The notes below the pieces were generated by a model that did no database searches, was not told where the DNA came from, and worked only from the letters and a program-made list of their open reading frames with translations. DNA of 64,000 nucleotides from Cladorrhinum sp. PSN259 (lineage: Eukaryota; Ascomycota; Sordariomycetes; Sordariales; Podosporaceae), in the NCBI GenBank assembly GCA_033725935.1, contig MU867067.1:434001-498000 (forward strand). Reading direction: 5' to 3'. Made by a program: the position numbers and the translations under genes. Positions 13,318 to 23,436 of this stretch are shown here, piece after piece; the stretch's first letter is position 1; every line of letters begins with the position of its first letter.

Positions 13318-15337
13318 TCCCACAGCATCAAGGACTTGTCAGGCGTATAATGATTTCCAGCAACATTTGAAACGGTACTGACGCGATCCCCTGATCGATG
13401 CAACAATTTTTATGACATGAACGACACGACCAAACGAAATCAAGAGCGCAATAATAACGACCACCCTACCGCTCCGCTCTTCTCTCTCTCTGTCTCTTTT
13501 TCCCTCTTCTATATACTTCTCTATTCCTTTTTGGCGAATTTTTCTTGAAAGAAAGCCTGTTTCCCCTTTTCTTTTTCTAAAAAACTTAACGATGTGAAAC
13601 GAAAGTATCTTTTAATTCCCACAAACGGATATGATTCCCCCCTTCCTTTACTCCAGAGCATGGAAATTGGCGTTTTTGGAGTGTTTTTTTTTTTTTTTTT
13701 TTCGTCTTTTGGTTTTTCTGGGAATGGCTTGGGATTGGAAGGTATCCGGGTTCTGGTTTGGATCTGGTTGGGTCGGGGGATTGGGGACACAAAGGCATAT
13801 ATAAAATCGGGACTTGGGACACGTCACACTACACATTGAGCACATACAGACAACGAACACACTTCACACGCTACACATCACAACGTTTTTCTTTTCTCTC
13901 GCAAAGGAACAACAGCGTCTCGTCTCTCTTAGTTCTTGATTTTGTGTCCTTTTGTCCCTTCCCAGCTTGAAACGTGTTAGCGTGTCCATTGTAACTTGGG
14001 AGAGCCGGGTGTTGAGGGGTTCGGTGATCGGCGGGAGTTGAGGTGTTGGAGTGTTTTGGCCATGGCTGCGGGAGTTGAGGGGTTTATGGGTATGGGAGCG
14101 AGCATGGGCCTTGTTTCTTCCTTCCCCTTCTTTTTTTGGGCTCTTCTCAGTCTTGTTTGTGAGTAGAAGTATGGCAGTGAGCGAATTTTCTTTTTTTCCT
14201 CTGTTTCTGTTTTGTTTCTGTTCTGGTTCGAAATACCTTTACGTTTTGATGAAGCAAAGCGAAGCGTGATTGATGACGGTTGGGCACTTGAGCTCAAACT
14301 GTTGGGCTATATATCCTCGTGAGAAAGTGCCAAAGAAGGGGGGTAATGGATTGAGGAGTAAGAGGGTAATGCGTACTTAATAAAATACCTTGTTGATGAC
14401 CATTCATATATATTTTTCCCTCTTTTTTAGGGGCTGCTTGGTTGTGCCCGCCCGTTGCTGTCTGGACCAATTGGATCTGCCTAGGTAAGATCCTCCTGCA
14501 CGCAGTTGCTTCAATCAGTTTGCTCCCACATCTTCACAATCCTAGGATCCCTCGACATTTCGTATTACTTTGACGGAAAGCCAGCATGCAGTCAAGTATG
14601 CGGCACTAAGCTATTGTTTGGGGGGTTCTGACCAGAAATTGAAGCTCCGGGAAGCCAACTATGAAGAGCTCAAACGGCCGTTTTTTTTTACCAAGAAATC
14701 CAACAAGTCGGTATTGCATCTTCACAAGCACCCCCAGACCCTCTTGCAAATAGGGAGGGGGGTTTGGGCGATCGATTGCAAGAGCAGCTTCTCTCAACAA
14801 AGGGCATGTTTTTGTTTTTTCACAAACGATATTTTTTTCTGCGTTTTTTCCTCAAGTTCTGGGTATCACCACCTCGAAGAACTACAGCCGACGTCGACTG
14901 ACTTTTGTTTCTTTTTTTTTTAAAAAAAAAAATTAAAATTAAAAAAATAAATAAAAAATAAAGATAGAGCTGCCGGCTTTGGTAGGCTTTTGGCAGGCTT
15001 TTTTTGTCCAGGTGATTGGAAAAGCGGCTCTTTTATGAGGTGCTGGGGGCTGGGGAGGGTAGGGAAGGCTCCGGATGTGCCGGAACGACGATATAACAGC
15101 TGCTGCTCTAAATCACTGGGTTTGGGAGGGGTAAAGGGGGGAAAGGGGGGAAAGGAAAGAAAGACGATTTAACGATCGTAATAAAAACCTGGGATGGGTC
15201 CATCCCATACGTCAGAACGTTTCAAACTTGGGGGGGGTTATACATGAGTCTATTGTATATTCTACAACTCATACAACCACTACACAATAATAACAAACAA
15301 CAACAACAACTAGTACTACTACAAATCCCTTCTCCTC
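13318..15337. other. intergenic region, convergent 3' flanks
   Basis: This lies between the ends of the HMT1-like and MAPEG genes. No coding region is supported. It holds T-rich 3' UTR-like sequence, a run of 19 T at 13684-13702 and an A/T-only stretch near 14918-14963. Another A/G-rich stretch is near 15130-15165. The rest is unremarkable. Confidence 0.7.
13684..13702. repeat. poly(T) tract of 19
   Basis: This is a homopolymer of 19 T downstream of the HMT1-like gene. It could be nucleosome-depleting poly(dA:dT) or the end of an old retrotranscript. Nothing next to it supports a specific element. Confidence 0.8.
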
Positions 15338-15989
15338 TTAAGCGTTCAACGCACTGCCGGCGGCCAAGAACAAGGCAATGATGACGTAAATGCCGGCACC
15401 CCAGACGAGGGGCCTCAGGCCGGCGAAGCGGCGGTTGTCCTGGAGGTGGATGTAGACAAAGTTGTAGACGAGGCGGGAGAGGATGTAGCCGATGGTGAGC
15501 TTGTTGAGCTTGACGAGGTCGACGCGGGCCGAGTTGGCGGCGACGACGGCGGCGGCGTAGAGGCCGATGGTCTCGAAGCCGTTGGCCGAGGCTCCCTTGG
15601 CGCGGTTGATGCGGCGGGCGACGACCTTGTCGAGCTTGTCGTCCTTGGCGCAGGTGTCGAGCATGTTACGGGGGCTTTTATTTTGGTGAGCTGTCAGTAT
15701 GAAGGTGATGAGGGGGGGGTTGAGTGAAAAAAAAAACCTTACTTGGCGATATCATAGTTTCTTCCTGCGAGACCTGCTGCGTACATGCTGGGGATCATGC
15801 AGAGGGCGAATGCCGCGGGGATCTGAGTAGAAGATACAGTTTGTTAGTTGGATTTTGTTTTGAAAGCTTTTTTTTTTTTTGAGAGAGAGAGAGAGCGGGG
15901 TTATTTATTTTTTATGAGATCATGAAAGTTTCATAACTTACAGTGTAGTAAGAGTAGTTGGTGGAGGTGAGGTCGATGATGGAATCCAT
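15338..15989 (-). CDS. MAPEG-family membrane protein
   Basis: This is a predicted 155-residue small membrane protein of the MAPEG family (microsomal glutathione transferase / eicosanoid-metabolism relatives). Most fungal members are of unknown substrate. There are three exons on the minus strand: 15942-15989, 15743-15822 and 15338-15674. The introns are 15823-15941 and 15675-15742. Joining exons 2 and 3 restores the family-typical Asn-Pro-Arg motif (NYDIANPRNM) followed by an Arg/Lys-rich stretch with an Ala/Gly-rich helix. An ATG at 15664 begins a longer uninterrupted frame, but it lies inside exon 3 and would remove the first hydrophobic segment. About four hydrophobic helices are visible, and the length matches the family (about 150). 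The first residues, MDSIIDLTSTNYSYYT, sit directly before the first membrane helix. Activity as a glutathione transferase is not shown by the sequence. Confidence 0.87.
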
Positions 15990-16460
15990 TTTGGCGGCGG
16001 TGTTAGATTTTTTTATTTTATGATTGATGAGACTTTTGAAAATGTTTTGTATGGTGTATATGTATGTTCACACGGGAAGGTTTTTATGAAAGATGAGGTT
16101 TATATATGTGATAGCAAGTGGTTGTTGGGCAATAATAATAAACAAAAAACTTTCAGGGGGGCGGGGGGAAGCTCGCTCGTCTTGTTGAGAAAAAAAATAT
16201 TTTGTACGGATTTACGTTCAAGCTAGGTTCCATACTAGACTAGATTAGAGTTAAATGGGGCTTCGATGGGGATCCCGAGGCTGGCTTGCTTGGCTCTTTT
16301 ATCAGTTCAGAGGTACAGCATATTTCCTCATATTGGGTTCCAGTCCTGTCGGGACTTCGGTTGGAGCTGTATTCCGGGTTTTCGGTTTATTAAGGGGGCG
16401 GGGGGGAGAGAGGGTGGAGGGGATGTTATATTATTACATGACTTACATATGTACAGAGTA

Positions 16461-16834
16461 CAGTCAGACCTACACATAAGCATACGAGCCATAAGGATAA
16501 CCTGGCTATACCGATCAAAACCATGAATCCCACTTTTTTATTGCGGTAAATAAGAATAAACCTGATTACTAGGATTATCGTTATTAACGGTTGCTTAGTC
16601 ACCATACACATATGCTTATAGTCAGGGTTTTTTTTCAGGACCTTTACCTCTCCCTAGAATATCCAAAAATCCCCCCCAAAAAAAGCCAAAAAATTGCGAT
16701 GCTTCAGTTTGGCCTGGTTGTGGATGCCAAGACCTATTTGTAAGCAATGCCAAGCGAACTGCCTATATCGATAACCTCGGAATACCGATCAAAATCATGA
16801 ACCCCGACCTGATCCTTATGTGTAGGTCTGACTG
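16461..16834. mobile_element. MITE-like non-autonomous DNA transposon with TA target duplication
   Basis: Positions 16461-16480 (CAGTCAGACCTACACATAAG) are repeated perfectly as the reverse complement at 16815-16834. Both ends are flanked by TA (16459-16460 and 16835-16836), the target duplication expected of Tc1/mariner/pogo-type elements. Inside, a 36-bp segment at 16496-16531 recurs in the same orientation at 16770-16805, with about 30 of 36 positions matching; some differences are C/T. No transposase frame is present, so the element would depend on a transposase elsewhere. The inverted repeats and TA flanks are seen directly; the superfamily is inferred from them. Confidence 0.85.
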
Positions 16835-17294
16835 TATTGGTGTTTTTTTAGGTTTGTGTGTGAGAGTGGGGTGTGTCTGGTTTATTTGGCGGGTAATGTA
16901 ATTACTGTCTCAATACAGCAATCACATTTTGAAAAAAAGAACAAAAGGCGCAAATAAACTCCAACTTTGCCTTTCTGATGTGGTTTTTATCTTTTGACTT
17001 TGAGGATCACAATGCTCAAGTCTCATGCCAACGGACGAGCAAGTGGGGGAGGTGAATACAAGTATCGTACTTACATGCATGGCCTCGGTAAAGTTCTCGA
17101 CCAGCTGTGTCACACACCACTTCACCTGCCGCCTGACGCTCGGCCTCGAGTTCGACCGACATATGAATTACTGTAAATCTTTTTATTCGGCCAAGAAGAA
17201 TCAAAAGGTAAGAAAGCGGGTGAAACTTGACCGATTTCCAGGCGAATCGATCATTGGATACATCATCTGAAAAAAAACCTGCATCTTGGAGGGA

Positions 17295-17318
17295 AGAGAG
17301 AGAGAGAGAGAGAGAGAG
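17295..17318. repeat. (GA)n microsatellite
   Basis: Perfect GA dinucleotide run of about 12 units, 250 bp upstream of the zinc-finger/ankyrin gene. GA/CT tracts are common in fungal promoters. Confidence 0.85.
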
Positions 17319-17564
17319 TAAAGCTGTCAGGCAGAATGAAGACTTTCGCCAATCACCATCTTTGGAGATGTGAACTGGCGGGAGTCGGCGCTTGGTAAGG
17401 CATATTATGGCAAAGTGCAAGGAGGGCGGGGACTTGGCGCCCTCAGCCTCGTGCTTGTCTGGACGCTGCCAGGGGATTGCTTTCTTCAACATTGCAACTT
17501 TTTTCTGGCAACTATGCTGCGGCTTTGATTGATGACTTGAGGTTGAATCGATTATAAGGTCACT

Positions 17565-20500
17565 ATGCCAGCACATACGGCCAGCGCGGATTCGCGTCCA
17601 AAACGCCGTCCTACGACATATTACAGCGATGGAAAAGCGGGTGGCTACCGTGTTGTGGTCAATCCCCGCGATGGGAGTGTGATGGTTTCTCATAACCATT
17701 CACAGCCAAGCACCGATGAGCCAACTTCGGCTGAGAATTACCGCAGATACACCAGAAGGTCACGGGGGTTCGGATATACCAACAGCCCAAAGGTTGGGGA
17801 ACCGTCAGAGCCAGCGTTGCAAGTCGGCGTGGATTCGGCGGATGCCGATTCCGCTGCGATTCTCCCTGTCAAAGAATCCAGCCATGTCAACAACAAGAAT
17901 GAAGGGAAGGGAAAGACTATTCAGCCACATCATGAACCCGCCTCCAATTTCGATGGTTTGAAATTGACGGATATGGATCAAGACCAAGACAAAACACAAA
18001 AATCCGAAAGTCTGAGAGATACGCACGATAGCCATGGCGAGATGGACGAAGCAACACCCCTGGTTGCTATCTCAGGGAGCCAGCATGTGGGAGCTCAGTC
18101 AGAAAAGGCAGAACGTTCTCCGGACATCCAAGTCCCTAGTTCTACTCCAACCTTCAATGTTGAAGAGCTGGACGAGCTTTGTACCGGTTGCTTGTAAGCA
18201 AGATATAACTTCCCCTCTCCTTGAATTCAAGCCCAGGCATTTTTGCTTACCCTACGTACACAGAATACGAGGGGTCCCATGTGACAAACAGAAACCTGCA
18301 TGCTCGAACTGTGTGCGGGAGGGGTATAATTGCGATGCTGCCAACACGTGTACAAACTGCTACATTCAAAGCACTCCATTGTGGCGCCGCGATCCCGATG
18401 GCAAGCCTCTCTGCAATGCATGCGGTCTGTTCTTGAAGCTTCATGGTGTTGTAAGGCCTCTCAGCTTGAGGACTGATCTCATAAAAAAACGGAACCGTGG
18501 TACAGGAAGACTACCTTTGGAGTCTGTCTACCCGTCGAGCTCTCATGATCAGGGATCAAAAGAACGACTCGGGTCCCCTGTCGTGCCAGGAATTCTTGAT
18601 ACTTCTGAAAAGTTGTCGGAAGGTCAGCTTCCGCAGTCTTCATCAACGACTCCACGGCCGTCATTCCCTACTGAGTTTCGGCCGAAATCGGGCGCATACG
18701 ATGGTGCAGATGAAGGGAGTCGGCAACGTGACATTGATAACACAGTGCACCAGTCCACGGTCGAAGAGATAGGTGATAATTTCGGAGATTTGGAGGAGAC
18801 GGACACCTCGATGCCCCGGCCGGGACTGCATGATGTGTCCCAATCACCTGTCGAGAAATTTGACGCTGACAGTAAGGACCAGCTGCTCGAGAAGGACGCC
18901 GATATTGAGGCGAAAGATGAAATAAATCGCCGGACAACGCTATGGTATGCTGCTGAGAAGAGGCATGAGACTATCGTACGGCAGCTGCTCGGAAAGGGCA
19001 CTTATATCAAGGCGAAAGGTGAAATAATGGCCCGGACAACGCTATGGCATGCTGCCCAAAAGGGGCACGAGGCTATCGTACGGCTGCTGCTCGAAAACGG
19101 CGCCGATATTAAGGCGAAAGATAAAAGAAGGGGCCGGACACCGCTATCATATGCCGCCGAGAAGGGGCATGAGGCTGTCGTACGGCTGCTGCTCGAAAAC
19201 GGCGCCGATATTAATGCGAAAGATGAAGTAGGGGGCCAGACACCGTTATCGTGGGCTGCTGAGAAGGGGCATGAGGCTACCGTACGGCTGCTGCTCGAAA
19301 ACGGCGCCGATATTAATGCGAAAGATGAAATAGGGGACCGGACACCGTTATCGTGGGCTGCTAAGAATGGGCATGAGGCTATCGTACGGCTGCTGCTCGA
19401 CGAGCATAAAATTCCGGAGGACATCCATAAGAAGGTGGCAAATCGAAAGGAGGACTTCGCTCCTGAGCCATTGCTTCTGGAAGAGGCTTCACTGCGACAG
19501 GAAAAGCATCGCCAGGGCGAGATGATGGAAGAAGAGGCGTGGAAAGGGAAGTCGAAAGATTTGGAGGAAGACCCGGTACCACAACATTCTCGATCCGGAC
19601 AGGACATCGACTACGATGTCAAGGAACTTTTGAGTGAAGCGATTGGCAAGGAGACGGGGAAACGGAGCAAGCTCGGTACAGAGGAGCACGAGCAATCAGA
19701 CGAGCATACAACCACTTACGGCCCAGCATCAGATAATAACCCGGATGCGAGAGATCCTCCTTCAACTGCGACCTTGGATGTTGAGGAACTGAGCGACTTT
19801 GCCGGCAGCGATGATGAACGGGATGGCGTTATACGACCACATCAGATTGAGTATGCTGAATCAGATCGCAGCTTATCGAGATCCCGCAAAATTAACTCAC
19901 GCGACATCGACCCAAGTATCATGTACAACCTGAACAATCTTGACTGCGACGACGACTCGAATGAATCAGATTCGAATGAGGCTGAGTACCATGAGTTTCT
20001 CAGAAGAAGAAGAGAGATGAAGAGGAGACGACGGATAATTATGGCTGTGAGTGGTGGGAAGCGTGCTATCAGCGAGAGCTGGGGAAGCGACACCGACAAC
20101 GAACATCTTGTAAATTGGTTACATTCAGATGAATATTTGTCTAGTGCTCGCCGTCGGAGACGGCGAGTTGGGGACCGCCATAATTTATCACCTGCAATTC
20201 CACCGGCAAACATTGAGGAGCTCGAGGAACCTACATCCAGCGACGATGATATGATGAGTATCGGTGAGCACGTTGCTAGGGAATTACCATACTACAATTA
20301 CTTGCAGTAAGTGGACCGCTTTTCTATCTTTGCTCTCATGATCTGCCATCATAACTAAAGACGATTTCTAGGATGGACATGGAGACAGATGAGGATGGAG
20401 ATTTTGGACTGCCGCTAAAAAGACCTTCCAAGTCGTCACAAAAATCATCCGTGTCTCAGCCATCTGTTTCGCTAGAAGATGTTGATAGCGGCGAGTCGTA

Positions 20501-22316
20501 TGCCAGCGAACTAGAGAGTATTCTTTCCGAGGCTCCATCCCTGGCTTCCTCTCAAAGTTCCATGCCTATAGACATCAACGCTGGGGCAGTGGAAGAACTT
20601 AGAGCCTTACTTCTAATCAATGACACGCTCAGACCACTCTATGAGGAAGCACTTCACAAAGTGGGAGCGGAAAAGTTTCAGCGTAACTTCAGGAGGCTTC
20701 TTCTACGCTATGGACGGGCTCTGAGTGCCGAGGCATCCACACCAGTACAAGTTCAAGCTGCACGATTTGTTCGATTTGCTGCCTTCAGGGTATCTATACA
20801 GATCAAGAACAGTCTCGTCGAAAAGGATGAACAGGTCGGCAGGGAGAAGCAACAGGACCAGGCACGTGCGAAGGTTTTGGCCTATTTGAAGCAGATGGAA
20901 GAGGCTAAGGCGGATATCAAGGATGAGGACGGGGATTCCAGCGAGGAGGAGTCAATCTATGACCTGGAAGATGGAATTCAGACGCTAGAAAGTGTCAAGG
21001 CGTTTATGGTGTCATCGACCGCCTTTCAAGCTTTATGCGTTTCTTTGAAAGATTGGCTGAACCCAGCTGTCAAAGCAGAAAATCCCGGGCCATTAGAAAA
21101 CACAACACGGCGCCCCGAGAACCTCTTTGGACCGTGCGAGGAGGAATCAAGGCTCCCAGAGCAGATGCCAAGGCATTTCGAGAATCATCCCTTGGATTGC
21201 AAAAATGAACCAGGGACTTGCAACCATCAGCCAGTACCGTTTGAGAAGCAGCCGGTGCCCTGCAAAGAGAAAACAGAACTCTGTCAGAAAGAATCGGAGT
21301 CTCGTCGACCGGCATGGAAACAATATCGAAATATCGTGCTCGATTTATTCCAACGAAAGGTGCCCCCGGGACATGCTCGAATTTCCTGGACATGCAGATG
21401 TGGTGACCGTCTCCGGATCCAAGTACCGGAATATCACCAACAAGCCGCCTCAACCTTCGCACAACAAGCAGCTGCTCCAAACTCGATCATAACCTCCCAA
21501 ACTTCGACCAGCAGTTCGTCCACAGCGAGCAGTACAGTCACCTCCCCAAATTCTCGACCCCAGTCTCCCAACACGATCCCATCTTCGGATCCAGACACCG
21601 ATACCTCAGACCAACGTGATCCGTTCATCCCGGCTGGAACCAAGCAGTATATGCTCCTAGTTGTCAACACGAATACTCCCAATACGCTCCGTCCGGTTCG
21701 TAAACTCATCAACGTCGATGTGACCGATATAACCTGCGGCGGTGAGCTTTTTCAGCGCCTTCAAACCGCCTACCAGGACCTCCGCAACTCAAATCCATTC
21801 ATCAAGAACCCTTTTACCGTCCCCAAAACAATGCACTACATCAAGCTCCAGCTCCTCTGCTTCAAAAAGTCTGGCACAATCGTCGGCCCTTATGAAGTCA
21901 ACTCCATACCTTCCCGTAAAGAAGTCAAAAGATTGGAATACTCCTTCTCACCCTGCCCGCCACTGATAGGACCTCTACCAATGCCACCAGAGATCTTCAT
22001 GCACTCATTTCTTGATCCCGCAGACCATTTCGGTCCCATGGCGGTCTCTATCCTTCCAAAGAAGCTTGACAACCCGCTCTGTACAGCAAGCATGAACCCG
22101 ACTGGCTGGGGTTTCTACATAGTAGAAGGTATTAACTGGCCTCTTGTGTTTTGGACCACAGTGGTGACTCTTTTCGTGATAACGGTAATAGCACTTGTCT
22201 GGATTGAATGCACAGGCGATATCCAGGGCGGCATGGGTATAGGGCAGTTCTGTATTGGTGTCGTGGCTGTCCTTGCTTCTGTCTGGGCTTTATACATCAC
22301 TTTGGAGAAGCCTTGA
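17565..22316 (+). CDS. Zn2Cys6 + GATA finger + ankyrin-repeat protein with C-terminal membrane segments
   Basis: This is a predicted 1538-residue protein from three exons: 17565-18193, 18264-20306 and 20372-22316. The first intron (18194-18263) is needed to build a perfect Zn(II)2Cys6 cluster: Cys 206, 209, 216, 223, 226 and 233, spacing C2C6C6C2C6C. Five residues later comes a type IV GATA finger, C239-x2-C242-x17-C260-x2-C263, with STPLWRR and LCNACG. Residues about 416-590 hold five ankyrin repeats of 34 residues. Long acidic and Arg-rich low-complexity stretches follow, with one ELPYYNYLQ segment across the second intron (20307-20371). Next come a helical region (about residues 960-1030), a region with a CRCG motif, and two hydrophobic helices near 1480-1502 and 1512-1531 separated by DIQGGMGIG. 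From memory, the sequence from about 18% before the second intron to the end resembles a widespread uncharacterised Pezizomycotina membrane-protein family. DNA binding is suggested by the fingers; function is unknown. Confidence 0.8.
18892..19410 (+). repeat. 102-bp in-frame tandem repeat encoding ankyrin units
   Basis: Five units with an exact 102-bp period lie inside exon 2 of the zinc-finger/ankyrin gene. Equivalent codons occur at 18934, 19036, 19138, 19240 and 19342. Each encodes one 34-residue ankyrin repeat, with PLSWAAEKGHEA- and LLLENGADI-type consensus in the last three. Units 3-5 are almost identical at DNA level, while units 1-2 carry more substitutions. This pattern points to recent expansion or homogenisation at the 3' side of the array. 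Confidence 0.9.
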
Positions 22317-23436
22317 TCTATGTAGTCTGGGGTTTTGATGGATTGACGTACATGTATATTTTGGATATATTTTTGGAATATATAGGCCTGAATATCGCAT
22401 GCATCATTTGTCCTCTTTTTAGGTAAACACACTTTTCCTGTTTTTTTTACCTCTTTTTGTAGCTTATTGTAGCTTTTTGTATTTTTGTTATCTCCCTCTC
22501 ATTCCATACTTCTCTTCTTCATCGGTATTCTCAAAATATAAGACTTTGTCTAAATAAACACTTTGTTTCTTTCTTTCTCTCTCTCTCTCTTTTTCTTGTT
22601 CTTTTCACTTTTCACCATATACATACTACCCCACTTCGTATTCATTTTAATCAACACTACTGTTTGTGACAATCGTGTGACTGGTTTAATCGGTTGGCCC
22701 TTTTTTTGCACATATATATTTTTCTTTCATATTATTTTTAAAAGGAACCTTACATGAATATCCATATGTCTAATTATGTACATCTACATCAATATATATA
22801 TGTAACCTCGTTTCAAACATCTTTCTTATAACGGTTTTTTTTTGGTTGGATATTTTAATATCCAAGTTAGAAAACAGCAGCCACTAGACTACTACTACTT
22901 TGTGTTATATTTTGAATAGGGAGTGTAGTGTGAGAAGATTTTCACATCACTAGTAATGGACATGTGTGTACTTACCTAGATAAGTGTTACATGTACATAT
23001 ATACAGTAGTGGTTATCCCATAAAAGACTTTTCGCACTTCACCCATCAGCACCGCCCTTTTTCTTTTCACAACATGGTGACAAAACACAACAATGTCAGT
23101 GTAGCTCAATAAAATACACTTTTTTCTACACATAATCTGGCTTCTTGCGATTAAGCTAGCACAGCAAAACGAGAGCGAGAACAAGGCAATGCAAAATGCT
23201 AATTAACCCGCTGGATCAATGTTCCCCCCGCTCCTGTTTGTCTTTGTGAAAACCTCAAGACGGTTTTTGATTTTTCAATTTCAGATTAACTAGGTACGTC
23301 TGTATCATTCCTGTGCTCCCTTCGCTTTCCGATAGTAACCATACAAACGAGCCCTAGTTTCTCACAAAACTTAAAACTAGACCGATGATGCAACAATAAA
23401 TGCAAATACCCACACCAATAGCCATTCCCCTCTCCC
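22317..23436. other. AT-rich intergenic region, convergent 3' flanks
   Basis: This lies between the 3' ends of the ankyrin gene and DCP2. It is AT-rich with T-runs and polyadenylation-like sequence. No coding region, RNA gene or clear repeat is seen. Confidence 0.7.

Larger units (their letters stand above)
15990..17564. other. intergenic region with a MITE-like insertion and a GA repeat
   Basis: This lies between the divergent MAPEG gene and the zinc-finger/ankyrin gene. It contains the 374-bp inverted-repeat element described separately (16461-16834) and a (GA)n microsatellite at about 17295-17318. No coding region is supported. The last 250 bp before 17565 should hold the promoter and leader of the zinc-finger/ankyrin gene. 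Confidence 0.75.

Noticed and set aside
17016..17699. 227-codon minus-strand frame upstream of the zinc-finger/ankyrin gene
   Set aside because: It runs through a GA microsatellite and the start of a well-supported gene on the other strand, and has no recognisable domain.
19002..19607. 201-codon minus-strand frame rich in Ser and Ala
   Set aside because: It is the antisense shadow of the ankyrin-coding tandem repeats, so its periodicity simply mirrors the real gene.
17565..20310. Two separate genes (a finger/ankyrin protein ending at 20310 and a membrane protein starting at 20373)
   Set aside because: A stop-terminated frame ends at 20310 and an ATG lies at 20373, but GTAAGT at 20307, CTAA near 20354 and AG at 20370-20371 make a 65-bp intron that keeps frame. 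It also joins a segment I recall as continuous in related proteins. The alternative is kept as a test in the findings.
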